DNA of 64,000 nt from Candidatus Aphodovivens excrementavium. GTDB taxonomy: Bacteria > Actinomycetota > Coriobacteriia > Coriobacteriales > Eggerthellaceae. The stretch's first letter is position 1. The number at the start of each line of letters is the position of its first letter. Position numbers and translations under genes: made by a program. The stretch is taken from assembly GCA_018715935.1 (NCBI GenBank), contig DVKR01000012.1:1-64000 (forward strand). Reading direction: 5' to 3'. Of this stretch, positions 16,813-25,902 are shown piece by piece. Below the pieces are notes generated by a model that was not told the origin of the DNA, made no database searches, and saw only the letters and a program-made list of their open reading frames with translations.

Positions 16813-17700
16813 ATGGAGACTCAGCAATTGGAGTTCGTCCTGGCTGCGATGAAGGCTGACAGCTTCGCGCAGGCCGCACGCAAGTGCTACACAACCCGAC
16901 AGAACGTTTCCCATGCGGTAAAGGCCACGGAGCGTGAGTTCGGGATAGTGCTTTTCAGGCGCGAGGACAAAAAGCTGGTGCTAACGGAGGACGGGAAGGT
17001 ATTCTCAGCCAAGGCGCAGCGAGTGCTCGACATCGTCAAGGAAATGCATCAGATCGCCACCCACAGCGGCCCGCAGGTGTCCGAGCCGCTGAACGTTGCC
17101 ATTTCGACCACCATGTTCAGCGCGCTTCCCTCGGGCATCGTGGAGATGCTGCTTAACTGGCCGGGCGGCGTGCGGTTCGACGAAATGGACTACGAGGATT
17201 GCATCGGCTGCGTGAGAGACGGATTGGTCGATGGCGCCCTGGTGATAAGCATGAACCGCGACTATCCCGGATGCGATTCGTTTCATATCGCAACGATGCC
17301 AGTGTATGCGTGGATAGGGAGGGAATCCCCGCTTGCGCGGCAACAGGCGATAGCGTTGGAGGAGCTGGAGGGCAGGCGGCTGCTGCTCGTGTCCAAAGGG
17401 GATTCCCAGTACCGGCAGATGTTCCTCATACTCCGCAACAGGGGGATACACGACGTGGGCTACAGCGTGATCACGGGCATCGATCTCGCCCACGAGCTCG
17501 TGAAGCACACAGATAGCATCGGCGTCGTGTCGGAAGCGTTTGCAATGAGCGCCCCCGACGACACCGTCGTTATTCCGTTCGACGGCTCGTTCCCGGCATG
17601 GCAGGTCCAATTGCTGTACCAAGCGTCCGCGGAGACGTCGCGGCGAGTCCTGGCGCTTGCCCATTTCACCAAGAAACGGCTGAGCGAAGCGACGCGGTGA
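16813..17700 (+). CDS. LysR-family transcriptional regulator with CxxC
   Basis: The 295-residue protein has an N-terminal winged helix (METQQLEFVLAAMKADSF, TTRQNVSHAVKATEREFG, VLFRR) and a periplasmic-binding-protein-like effector domain (about 90-290). Cys130 and Cys133 (YEDCIGC) lie in the first effector lobe and Cys25 in the HTH, so a thiol or metal response is possible but unproven. AGGAGG is too close to the ATG at 16804 and correctly placed for the ATG at 16813. It converges on a nitrilase gene and probably controls the nitrilase-MFS pair; the only support is adjacency. Confidence 0.92.
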   Translation: METQQLEFVLAAMKADSFAQAARKCYTTRQNVSHAVKATEREFGIVLFRREDKKLVLTEDGKVFSAKAQRVLDIVKEMHQIATHSGPQVSEPLNVAISTTMFSALPSGIVEMLLNWPGGVRFDEMDYEDCIGCVRDGLVDGALVISMNRDYPGCDSFHIATMPVYAWIGRESPLARQQAIALEELEGRRLLLVSKGDSQYRQMFLILRNRGIHDVGYSVITGIDLAHELVKHTDSIGVVSEAFAMSAPDDTVVIPFDGSFPAWQVQLLYQASAETSRRVLALAHFTKKRLSEATR

Positions 17701-17779
17701 CAGGCGCAAAGGCCAGCCGCCTCCCATGCGGTCGCAGGGCAGGCGGCTGGCGATTCGGTCGACGGCTTTTGCTGATGGC

Positions 17780-18685
17780 CTAGTCTGCCCGATGCGGGGC
17801 CACGTTGTAGTAGGGAGAAAACGGGCTGGGGGCGACAAGGTCGCCGTACAGGTTGGGCCTGCGGTCTCTCAGAAGGTCCACGGTGCCCATGGACGCCGTA
17901 CGAGCGGCGGCAACCTCCTGCTGCACGTCCAGCTCAGCGACTACCATCTCCTCGTCATACCCGGCGCATGCGATAACGCTTCCAGCCGTTGCACCCAAGA
18001 TCATGCTATGGCCCTCAAGATACTGGCCGCAAAGCGTGGCGGAAACGACAGGAACCATGTTCTCAGCCGCGCGTGCCTTCTGGAACGTCATGTACTCGAT
18101 ATGACCACTTGCGTCGTCGGTGCCGGTGATGTTCGGCCACCCGGTTATCGAGATCAATAGTTCGGCTCCCTTGCTTGCCAGGATCCTTGCCACCTCCGGG
18201 AAGCACATGTCGTAGCAGATGTAGAGCCCGATCTTTCCCAGCCTGGTGTCGAACACCGGGAACTCCGTTCCCGGGAAGTGGTAGAAGTTCTCGGTCAGAA
18301 CGAGGTGGGTCTTGCGGTACTTGCCAACGTAGCCCTCTGGGCCCACAAGCACGGAGGCGTTGTGGCAGACGCAATCACGCTCGGGGTCGCGCTCCGCCAT
18401 GCCCCAGCAGATGTACATGTCATACTTGCGCGCCAGGTCGGCGAACATCTGGGTCGACTCGCCCTCGGGCACGAGTTCCGAATTGTCGCGTATCGTCTGC
18501 TTGTCCTCCGCGCTGGCCACCGCGAACCCCTTTTCCCCGATGCCCGTAAGGCTCTCCTCGGGAAAAACGATCAGGTCGCAGCCCTGCTCGGCCGCCTGCG
18601 TTATGAATCCAACCATCTTCTCCCGGTTGGCGGGCTTGTCGCCGGATGTCTCGAAGTTGACCACTGCGATCTTTGCCTTGCTCAT
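17780..18685 (-). CDS. nitrilase-superfamily carbon-nitrogen hydrolase
   Basis: The 301-residue enzyme has the Glu-Lys-Cys triad of the superfamily: Glu43 (FPEES), Lys125 (YRKTHL) and Cys157 (YICYDMCFPE). The spacing resembles amidases and N-carbamoyl hydrolases rather than true nitrilases; the substrate cannot be read from sequence. There is no signal peptide, so it acts in the cytosol. AAAGGGG precedes the ATG at 18685, although the frame stays open far upstream. It lies 41 bases after an MFS transporter gene on the same strand, so the transporter probably imports the substrate or exports the product. Confidence 0.9.
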   Translation of the reverse strand: MSKAKIAVVNFETSGDKPANREKMVGFITQAAEQGCDLIVFPEESLTGIGEKGFAVASAEDKQTIRDNSELVPEGESTQMFADLARKYDMYICWGMAERDPERDCVCHNASVLVGPEGYVGKYRKTHLVLTENFYHFPGTEFPVFDTRLGKIGLYICYDMCFPEVARILASKGAELLISITGWPNITGTDDASGHIEYMTFQKARAAENMVPVVSATLCGQYLEGHSMILGATAGSVIACAGYDEEMVVAELDVQQEVAAARTASMGTVDLLRDRRPNLYGDLVAPSPFSPYYNVAPHRAD

Positions 18686-18726
18686 TTTATTCCCCTTTCG
18701 TTTTCGTGCAAATGCTGCCTTTGGAG

Positions 18727-19926
18727 TCATTCCTGCGTCGTCTTTTCGGGCTTCTTGGAGATGGCCATGTATGCGAGGATGAACGCAAGCCCGATGGCCA
18801 TAACCGCCGCCAGCACGTAGCCGCCGGTCTCCCAGGATCCGGTTCCGGCTATGGCGTAGAGCACGATCGGGCACCCGATGAAGATGCCAACGCTGTAGAA
18901 AAGCGTCATGAGCGCGATGCCGTAGCTGATCTGCATAGGGTTGTCCACGTCGCGCGGAACCAGGTAGTTGCAGGCGGTGTACATCAGACCCGGGAAGGCT
19001 GCGATGACCAGGGTGTGGACCACGAAAAGGGACGGCGTCAGCCTGGTCATGAACGCGCACGCCACGATCACGCAGACGGCCGACGCAGCCAAGAGGATCG
19101 GCGTCCCCTTGAGTCCGAGACGGTCCACTATGAAGCCGCCCAATATGCAGAACGGGATGCTGAAAAGATTGTTGAGGCTGCTGTAGAAAGTCGCTCCCGC
19201 TGCGTCTACGTCATAGACGGTCATGAAAAGCGAGGGGTAGTTGTTCAGGAAGAAGTACAGAACGAAGCCCAAGGTGAGAGCCAGGAAACATATCATCATC
19301 ACGCGCTTGTTCTTCAGAATGGGCGCAAGCGAAGGCTTGGAGGCCTCTCCTCCTCCGGCATCCGACATGGGGGCCTCCCCAACTACAAAGAGGAAGACGG
19401 CGGTCATTGCCGCGGAGACGATCGCCGTCACCCACCAGGCGCTTGCCAGGCCATACGCTGCGGTAAGAGGGATCATGCAGTTCAGGGCCACGATGGATCC
19501 TATCGATATGAACGTCATGAATATTCCCACGAATAGGCCGGTGTTCTTGTTGGGAAACCATATGTTCACGAACACGACGCCCGCGATTGCGACGAAGGCG
19601 AAAGCGCAGCCCTCCAATATCCTGCTCACTAGCAGGACAGCGTAGCTGTCTATGCCGACGGCTCCGATCACGTTGCCGCAGACCATTATCACCATGACGA
19701 TGGCCCAGACCTTCTTGGGCCCGTATTTCGCGATCAGTCCTCCGGCTGGTATGGCAAGGACGATGCCAGCGACGGTAAAGACGGACATGAGCCAAGAAAC
19801 CTGCTCGTAGGCGATCCCCAAATGCTCCGTTATGGGACCGAGGATCGGAACGATCTTGAATTGGCTAAGCGCCAACGTGGCAGCACAGAAGTACATGACG
19901 AAGAACATCAGATAACGGTTCTTCAT
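18727..19926 (-). CDS. MFS transporter (12 membrane segments)
   Basis: The 399-residue protein has twelve predicted helices in two halves with a central hydrophilic loop (about residues 190-215, MSDAGGGEASKPS). The MFS loop motif between helices 2 and 3 reads GGLIAKYGPKK. It resembles CynX/OFA-type carriers of small organic anions or cyanate-like compounds, but the substrate is unknown. AAAGGAG precedes the ATG at 19926; the frame continues ten codons upstream without a ribosome site. It forms a two-gene unit with the nitrilase gene, and its 454-bp upstream region contains patterned palindromes. Confidence 0.9.
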   Translation of the reverse strand: MKNRYLMFFVMYFCAATLALSQFKIVPILGPITEHLGIAYEQVSWLMSVFTVAGIVLAIPAGGLIAKYGPKKVWAIVMVIMVCGNVIGAVGIDSYAVLLVSRILEGCAFAFVAIAGVVFVNIWFPNKNTGLFVGIFMTFISIGSIVALNCMIPLTAAYGLASAWWVTAIVSAAMTAVFLFVVGEAPMSDAGGGEASKPSLAPILKNKRVMMICFLALTLGFVLYFFLNNYPSLFMTVYDVDAAGATFYSSLNNLFSIPFCILGGFIVDRLGLKGTPILLAASAVCVIVACAFMTRLTPSLFVVHTLVIAAFPGLMYTACNYLVPRDVDNPMQISYGIALMTLFYSVGIFIGCPIVLYAIAGTGSWETGGYVLAAVMAIGLAFILAYMAISKKPEKTTQE

Positions 19927-20380
19927 TCTCGGTGCTCCTTTCTCAAAATGATTCAATCAGCGAGGGTCGGGCTCCGCGCGGTTCCGGAACGCGGCAACGG
20001 TTTACGTTCAGCTCCTTTCGATTCGCTTCACGTGAAGACTAATGCTCTACGCGACGTCCGCCCTTGTACTGGCATCAAGTATATGGAGGATGGGTTCGGG
20101 CGAAGTCCTTGATGATTTGCGCACAGCGCAAACACTTTCTGCCATCAAGTAGGCTGTCGCGGCGTCCATACGGCCGAGCATCGCGGAAGCCCCCGCATAC
20201 GCATGAATATGAAATCGGTGCACCTGTTTGTTTTGGAAGCGGTCGGAATAGTCCTAGGCCATCGAGCTGATCACCCAAATGACCACCCAGATTGCCTTAT
20301 GGCGCCAATAGATAGCGAAGTTCAGATACAGAGTTTTCCCAGCTCAGAAGCAACATTGTGAAACAAGAGAAGTGAGAAAA
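19927..20380. other. 454-bp upstream region of the MFS-nitrilase unit
   Basis: No gene is visible. It contains GTTCCGGAAC near 19980, the three CATCAAG boxes and a TTTGCGC palindrome listed separately, and ends at tRNA-Pro copy 2. No terminator hairpin with T-run was found for that tRNA. Confidence 0.6.
20073..20149. promoter_or_regulatory. three evenly spaced CATCAAG boxes with central palindrome
   Basis: CATCAAG occurs at 20073-20079 and 20143-20149, and its reverse complement CTTGATG at 20108-20114. The centres are exactly 35 bp apart. The outer two are part of a longer repeat, CTGSCATCAAGTA. TTTGCGC-ACA-GCGCAAA (20116-20132) is a perfect palindrome between the second and third box. The array lies 147-224 bp upstream of the MFS start and may bind the nearby LysR protein. 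Confidence 0.55.
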
Positions 20381-20457
20381 TGGTCGGGATGACAGGATTT
20401 GAACCTGCGACCTCTGCGTCCCGAACGCAGCGCTCTACCAAGCTGAGCCACATCCCG
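20381..20457 (-). tRNA. tRNA-Pro (anticodon CGG), copy 2
   Basis: It is identical to copy 1 (12967-13043) except for one compensated pair in the acceptor stem (CGGGATG/CATCCCG). The anticodon loop TTCGGGA gives CGG; CCA is encoded. Immediately upstream on the minus strand, TGCCGCT/AGCGGCA (20459-20478) forms a 7-bp hairpin with an A/T loop, as before copy 1. A possible -10 TAATAT lies near 20486. Confidence 0.97.
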
Positions 20458-20567
20458 ATGCCGCTAAAAACAGCGGCAGATATATTAGCACAAGGTCTAC
20501 CACTGCGCGACATATTTTTTATTGTTACCGCTATCTTCACCCTGCCGTCTTAGGCAGAACGGAAAAC

Positions 20568-22124
20568 CTAGAGGTATTCGCCCAGCTTGCCCCAGCTCTC
20601 TTGGAAAATATCCGGGTTCATTTCCACAAGGTCGTCGGAGACCTCGGGCGTAAAGCCCATGTGCGCCAAGACGTCCTTTTCCACATCGATGCCGGGCGCA
20701 ATCTCGGTGAGCACCATCTTGCCGTCAATAAGCCTAAACACCGCGCGCTCGGTGACGTAAAGGACGGTTTGGTCGGCGCGCGCGTACTGTCCGGCAAAGG
20801 TGATCTGCTCAACCTCGTCAACGAACTTTTGCGCCGTGCCCTCTTCGTCAATGACGAGCTTTCCGTTTTCGACGTGCTCCTTCGCCTTGGCCATGAACGT
20901 GCCAGCGAACACGATCTTTTTCGCGCTTCCGGTGATGTCGATGAACCCGCCCGGGCCGGTGGGACGGTTGCCGAACTTCGATACGTTGAGATTGCCGTGC
21001 TTGTCTGCCTGGGCAAGCCCAAGCACCGTAACGTCTACGCCGCCGCCGTCGATGAAATCGAACATGTCGTTGTGCACCATGATGCATTCGGCATTGTAGT
21101 TGCTGCCGAAATTGGGGAGCGCCGCCGGCACGCCGCCGACGCCGCCCGCCTCCGCCACGATGGTGATCTCGTCGGTGTAGCCCTCCTCCGACACGATAGC
21201 AGAGGTATCGGCGGGGATGCCCACTCCCACGTTTGCCACGTCGCCTTTCTTAAGCTCCATAGCAGCACGGCGGCAGATGATCTTTCGCGGCGAGAGATCG
21301 AGCACCGGAAGCTCGTCCATTGGTTTTTTGATCTGACCGGAAAACGCCGGCTCGTAATAGACGCCCTCCGTCTGCCAGCAGGCGTCTTGGCTGGTTGCCT
21401 GGACGACGTAATCCACCAAAATGCCGGGAATGCGCACGTCTTTGGGGTTGAGCGTGCCTTTTTTCGCAAGGTATTCAACCTGCACGATAACGATGCCGCC
21501 GGAGTTGTGCGCCGCCGTGGCAACCGCCAAACCCTCGTTCATGACGCTTTCGTTCGCAAAGGAGATGTTGCCGTTTTCGTCGGCGATTGTGCCGCGCAGC
21601 AACGCCACATCAAGCGGGAAGCTTTTGTAGAACAAATACTCCTCGCCGTTGAATTCGATGAGCTCGACCAAATCCTCGGTGGTGACCTCGTTCATCTTGC
21701 CGCCTTCAACGCGCGGATCCACGAACGTTCCCAAACCAACCTTGGTGATAAGACCCGGGCGGCCTGCGGCGATCTCGCGCCACAGATTGACGATGACGCC
21801 CTGCGGAAGGCAATGGCAATGGATCTTGTTTTCCAAAACCAGCTTGCACAAGGCAAACGCAGAACCGATGTGAGCGCCCGACCAATGGGTGACCAGCCCC
21901 GGACCCGCTTCTCCCAGATGCGTGACGCCGCGCGTTTTCCAGTCGCCCATGGCGCAACCTTGTTTGAGATTGAGATTGCACGGATGACCCGTTTCCGCAA
22001 AGCTGTCGCGTATTGCAATGGAAATCTCTTCGGGCCAACCCGACAGCCCCATACCTGCCAGGCCAACCGTAGCGCCGTCGGGAATGAGCTTTGCCGCCTC
22101 TTGGGCAGTGACGAACTGCGCCAT
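20568..22124 (-). CDS. family I acyl-CoA:carboxylate CoA-transferase (fused alpha-beta)
   Basis: Both halves of a class I CoA-transferase are fused in 518 residues, as in propionate or acetate CoA-transferases. The first half has PDGATVGLAGMGLSG and the second has KKGDVANVGVGIP and AEAGGVGGVPAALPNFG, the latter including the likely catalytic Glu. It would exchange CoA between short acyl-CoAs and acetate in fermentation. GGAGGG precedes the ATG at 22124, although the frame stays open 42 codons further. Substrate preference is not readable. It may be transcribed with the thioesterase and flippase genes upstream, 156 bp away. Confidence 0.92.
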   Translation of the reverse strand: MAQFVTAQEAAKLIPDGATVGLAGMGLSGWPEEISIAIRDSFAETGHPCNLNLKQGCAMGDWKTRGVTHLGEAGPGLVTHWSGAHIGSAFALCKLVLENKIHCHCLPQGVIVNLWREIAAGRPGLITKVGLGTFVDPRVEGGKMNEVTTEDLVELIEFNGEEYLFYKSFPLDVALLRGTIADENGNISFANESVMNEGLAVATAAHNSGGIVIVQVEYLAKKGTLNPKDVRIPGILVDYVVQATSQDACWQTEGVYYEPAFSGQIKKPMDELPVLDLSPRKIICRRAAMELKKGDVANVGVGIPADTSAIVSEEGYTDEITIVAEAGGVGGVPAALPNFGSNYNAECIMVHNDMFDFIDGGGVDVTVLGLAQADKHGNLNVSKFGNRPTGPGGFIDITGSAKKIVFAGTFMAKAKEHVENGKLVIDEEGTAQKFVDEVEQITFAGQYARADQTVLYVTERAVFRLIDGKMVLTEIAPGIDVEKDVLAHMGFTPEVSDDLVEMNPDIFQESWGKLGEYL

Positions 22125-22280
22125 AGATAGTCCCTCCTCAATTGAAGCTTCCCTCCAACGGCAACAGTCCGCCTTGGTCGCTTTGCATAAGGAGACCTTA
22201 CGGCCACTTCTCATTGATGACGCAAAGCCCTCGGATCGCACATCGCGCAAGTACCGGATCCTCGTACGGTTGCCGCTGCG

Positions 22281-22763
22281 CTACAGTCTAGCATCCTTCA
22301 CGTGCACCGTCGGGTTCATTTTGCTGGGGCCTCCATAAGAGACAGATGGGACGTCCTGCTTCTTTTCGGCAAGGCGGGAAAGCGGCACGATCATCGTAAG
22401 CATGGTGCCTTCGGAAAGCACCTCATGACTGTCGTTGTATGCGACCACGCGCCAAAACTGCTTGCGCCCTCCGTGGCGAGACGGCTCTTCACGCTCGATG
22501 TCGGCAAAACCATGGACGCTGCCGCTAACTTCGCTTTTCCGATGCGTCACGTTGAGGTTGATGCCGAATGGACGCTCGGTTTGCGGGTCGGTGCGCGCCG
22601 CAGCGCCGTAGCTTGCCGCCGACTCCAGCAACGCCAGCGTTGCGCCCCCATGCAGAAAGCCCCATTCCTGCAACACGTTTTGGCCGATAGGCATGGTCAG
22701 CTCGACATGATCGGGCGTGATCTCTTCAACGGAAATGCCCAGTACGTCAAGAAGCGTTTTCAT
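22281..22763 (-). CDS. PaaI-like hotdog-fold thioesterase
   Basis: The 160-residue protein shows the hotdog thioesterase core: QEWGFLHGGATLALLESAASYGA includes HGG and the helix with the catalytic Glu. It should hydrolyse acyl-CoA thioesters. The C-terminus beyond residue 135 is an extra tail. The ATG overlaps the stop of the upstream membrane-protein gene by four bases (ATGA), so translation is likely coupled. Confidence 0.85.
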   Translation of the reverse strand: MKTLLDVLGISVEEITPDHVELTMPIGQNVLQEWGFLHGGATLALLESAASYGAAARTDPQTERPFGINLNVTHRKSEVSGSVHGFADIEREEPSRHGGRKQFWRVVAYNDSHEVLSEGTMLTMIVPLSRLAEKKQDVPSVSYGGPSKMNPTVHVKDARL

Positions 22764-24013
22764 CGCCGGTCCTTTTCACGGCGCCGCTGCTCTTCGGTGC
22801 GCGCCTGATACGTACGTAGCGCCTCGGCCTCACTCGCCGCGCCCTCCATCTGAACATCGGCAGCAACCGGCTGCGGCTCGAACGTCTCTTTGCGCAGAGT
22901 AGTTGATACGCCCGGTCGAACGTTGCGTCGCACGAGAGGCGCATGCCCAGGCGACAACAGCTCCGCCTCGGGGTTGGGCTGCTCCATTTCGGGGGTCTTC
23001 TTTTCGCGTTCGCCGCGGAAGGTTTTCGTGACATTGATGAGAATGGCGCCGATAATGAACGGCATCCAGAACACGATGCCGCGATACACCAGGCCAATGG
23101 CCATGCCCGCCGCACTCGACTCGCCGAAAGCGGTAAAGGCCACCACCACCATAGCCTCAACCACGCCTACGCCCTGGGGCGTAATGGAAATCATGGCGAA
23201 GAGCGTGGCAACCACATAGCCGCACACCAGCGGCTCGATGGCGGTCACCCCGAACGCAACGCCCACCAGACAGAAGCAGGAAAGCTCGCAAATCGACGCG
23301 ATGATGGAGCAGCCATACGCCTCAAGCGCAGGGCGCGGGTTGTGCCCGATAAGGCCCGCTGCGTCGGAGAACGAGCCAACGGTTCGCGCCGCCCATGGCT
23401 TGAGGGGATTTTTGCGAAAGCGGATCAGAATGCGGTTGATAAGACGCTCGATAGGCCCAAGCACGCGCAGCACTGCCGCTGGCCGCTTGCGACCAAGCAC
23501 CATGATGCAGACCATCACGCTCACCAAAATGACCACCAGAAGGCCGAGCAGAAACCATAGCGGCGAAAGCCCTACGGTCAGCGCAAGCAGAATGAACCCG
23601 GCGATCATGATGGTGGCAAACGCGCCATCGATGGTGATCTGCATCAGCAGCGCCGCAGAGGTGGCCTTTCCCGCCTCGATGCCGCGTTTGCGCGCATCGT
23701 TGACCACCAGCGTCGTGCCCGCCAGGTTCAACGATGGCGCAATCGTATTCATGAAAAAGGTGCCGAACACCAAAGGCAGCGTAGAGCGCGGTTTCATGCG
23801 CTCGTCTACCGCCTTGAAGCAGTGAGAGTAGGCAAAGCTTTGGGAAACGTACTTCCCCAGCTGTGTGCAGACGGCGGCAACCAACGGCAAAGCCGAACCA
23901 CGCTTCATCGTCTCGACCAACTCCACCAGCTGATCGCCCCGCATAACCACCACCAGCAACACGATGATGACCACCAGGCCAACCAGAAGAAGTCGGATAT
24001 TGTTGCCCTTCAT
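22760..24013 (-). CDS. lysylphosphatidylglycerol-synthase-type membrane protein (flippase-like)
   Basis: The 417-residue protein has about eight membrane helices matching the LPG_synthase_TM/UPF0104 family (TFFMNTIAPSLNLAGT, SITPQGVGVVEAM). It lacks the cytosolic aminoacyl-transferase domain of MprF. Members are proposed lipid or glycolipid translocases. The last 90 residues are hydrophilic and disordered. GAGGG precedes the ATG. It lies 36 bases after purH and overlaps the thioesterase gene by four bases, so it is inside the purH transcript. Confidence 0.85.
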   Translation of the reverse strand: MKGNNIRLLLVGLVVIIVLLVVVMRGDQLVELVETMKRGSALPLVAAVCTQLGKYVSQSFAYSHCFKAVDERMKPRSTLPLVFGTFFMNTIAPSLNLAGTTLVVNDARKRGIEAGKATSAALLMQITIDGAFATIMIAGFILLALTVGLSPLWFLLGLLVVILVSVMVCIMVLGRKRPAAVLRVLGPIERLINRILIRFRKNPLKPWAARTVGSFSDAAGLIGHNPRPALEAYGCSIIASICELSCFCLVGVAFGVTAIEPLVCGYVVATLFAMISITPQGVGVVEAMVVVAFTAFGESSAAGMAIGLVYRGIVFWMPFIIGAILINVTKTFRGEREKKTPEMEQPNPEAELLSPGHAPLVRRNVRPGVSTTLRKETFEPQPVAADVQMEGAASEAEALRTYQARTEEQRRREKDRR

Positions 24014-24049
24014 CAGCTACCCTCGACTCCCGCTGCCACGATTCTCGTC

Positions 24050-25645
24050 TTAGTGACGGAAATGGCGGTGGCCGGTAAACACCATGGCGATGCCGTGCTC
24101 GTCGCAGGCTTGGATGCTCTCGTCGTCGCGGATGGAGCCGCCGGGCTGGATGATGGCAGTCACGCCGTAGCTCGCCAGCATGTCGATGTTGTCGCGGAAC
24201 GGGAAGAACGCGTCCGACGCGGCAACCAGGCCCTCGGGCGCAACGCCCATGCGCTCGCACGCCTCGTGGGCGCGCTTGCAGGCAAGCTCGGCCGAGTCGA
24301 CGCGGTTGGGCTGCCCGGGGCCCATGCCGATGCCCGCGTGGTCTTTGGACACGAGGATCGCGTTGGACTTGACGCCCTTGCACACGCGCCACGCGAACAG
24401 CAGCTCATGCATCTCCTCGTCGGTGGGCTTGCGCTTGGTGGGCACCGTGAAATCTGCGGGCTTCTCGTTCACGCGGTCGGTGCACTGGGCCAGCATGCCG
24501 CCGTCAACGCTGCGGAACTCGATAGCCGCAGGCGCGTCGACGCCGCCGGTGCGCAGCACGCGCACGTTCTTCTTCTGCTGCAGCAGCTCGAGCGCTCCCT
24601 GCTCGTAACCGGGGGCGATGACCACCTCGATGAACTGCTTGTTTGCGTTGATGTGCTCTACCATCTCCTGGGTGACCTCGACATTTGCCGCGATGATGCC
24701 GCCAAAAGCGCTCTTGGGGTCGCAGGCGAACGCCTTGTCGTAGGCCTCGGTAACCGTCGCCGCGACCGCCGACCCGCAAGGGTTTTGGTGCTTGAGGATC
24801 ACGACCGCCGGCTCGTCAAACTCGCGCACGAGCGACCAGCAGGCATCGGTGTCCAGGATGTTGTTGTAGGAAAGCTCCTTGCCGTTGAGCTGCTCGGCGT
24901 TGACCAGGCTGTGCGGGCTGGCAAAGTCGTCCATGCGGTAGAACGCGGCAGTCTGGTGCGGGTTCTCGCCGTAGCGCAGACCCTGCTGTTTGACCAAGCG
25001 CAAGTCGCACGCCTCGGGCGGCTCGGCGGGCCACTCCGTGCCCTCGCCCAGCTGCGCCTCGAGCCAGCGCGCGATGGCGCCGTCGTAGGCGTTGGTGGTG
25101 CGAAACACCTCGAGCGCGAGCTTGCGGCGGGTCTCAAGCGTGGTTGCCCCGCCGTTGGCGCGCATCTCGTCGAGGATGGCGTCGTAGCTGGCAGGATCGG
25201 TGACCACGGCAACCGACGCATGATTTTTTGCAGCAGAGCGCAGCATCGACGGGCCGCCGATGTCGATGTTTTCGATACAGGTGTCGAAGTCGGCGCCGCT
25301 CGCGACCGTCTTCTCGAAGGCGTAGAGGTTGACAACCACCATGTCGATCATCTGGATGCCGTGCTCGGCGGCCTCCTCCATGTGCTTGGGGTTGTCGCGC
25401 TTTGCCAGCAGCCCGCCGTGCACCATCGGATGCAGGGTCTTGACGCGGCCGTCCATCATTTCAGGAAACTTGGTCACCTCGTCGATGGGCGTGACGGGGA
25501 CACCGCCCTCCGAGATCGCCCGAGCGGTGCCGCCCGTAGAAATGATTTCCGCACCGAATTCGTCGTGCAAGGCGCGTGCAAATTCCACAACGCCCGTTTT
25601 GTCGGTTACCGACATCAAAACGCGCTTAACCTTGGGGTTTTCCAT
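24050..25645 (-). CDS. purH: bifunctional AICAR transformylase/IMP cyclohydrolase
   Basis: PurH does the last two steps to IMP. The N-terminal MGS-like cyclohydrolase domain (about 1-200) has STGGTA and [13 protein letters not shown]. The AICAR transformylase domain follows with YGENPHQ, the catalytic KHQNPCG and QPGGSIRD. The 531-residue length is normal. A GGAGG site stands ten bases before the ATG. Downstream are the flippase and thioesterase genes. Confidence 0.98.
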   Translation of the reverse strand: MENPKVKRVLMSVTDKTGVVEFARALHDEFGAEIISTGGTARAISEGGVPVTPIDEVTKFPEMMDGRVKTLHPMVHGGLLAKRDNPKHMEEAAEHGIQMIDMVVVNLYAFEKTVASGADFDTCIENIDIGGPSMLRSAAKNHASVAVVTDPASYDAILDEMRANGGATTLETRRKLALEVFRTTNAYDGAIARWLEAQLGEGTEWPAEPPEACDLRLVKQQGLRYGENPHQTAAFYRMDDFASPHSLVNAEQLNGKELSYNNILDTDACWSLVREFDEPAVVILKHQNPCGSAVAATVTEAYDKAFACDPKSAFGGIIAANVEVTQEMVEHINANKQFIEVVIAPGYEQGALELLQQKKNVRVLRTGGVDAPAAIEFRSVDGGMLAQCTDRVNEKPADFTVPTKRKPTDEEMHELLFAWRVCKGVKSNAILVSKDHAGIGMGPGQPNRVDSAELACKRAHEACERMGVAPEGLVAASDAFFPFRDNIDMLASYGVTAIIQPGGSIRDDESIQACDEHGIAMVFTGHRHFRH

Positions 25646-25902
25646 GCTGGTCCATCCTCCTTGCCAGAAAGTCCATTACGATCAAGGGTAGCAGCCTTGC
25701 GGTTGTTTTCATACATTGCGCCCGGTAAACGCGCAAAAACATCAGTGCAGCGCTTCGGAAAACCGCTGCGCGAAAGCGCTTTCGGAAAACGCCTCCACAC
25801 CCCCCTAAGCGTTTCGAGAAGGCGCGTCGGAGCGGCACCCGCGTAACGACGTTTCCGGAACAACACAAGCGCAACGCACGCGTCCGCGCATTCAGGGAGC
25901 GG

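Noticed and set aside
17780-19060. 426-residue version of the nitrilase starting inside the MFS gene
   Set aside because: The extra residues are out-of-frame MFS sequence; a good ribosome site fits the ATG at 18685.
12967-20457. Integrase-mediated island with attL/attR in the tRNA-Pro genes
   Set aside because: No integrase or excisionase gene is present, and both tRNA genes are complete on the same strand, so a simple att duplication is not shown.
20601-22130. 509-codon open frame antisense to the CoA-transferase gene
   Set aside because: The same explanation applies; the CoA-transferase reads perfectly on the other strand.
23822-25846. 674-codon open frame antisense to purH
   Set aside because: It is a GC-driven shadow of a clearly intact purH, with no recognisable protein features.
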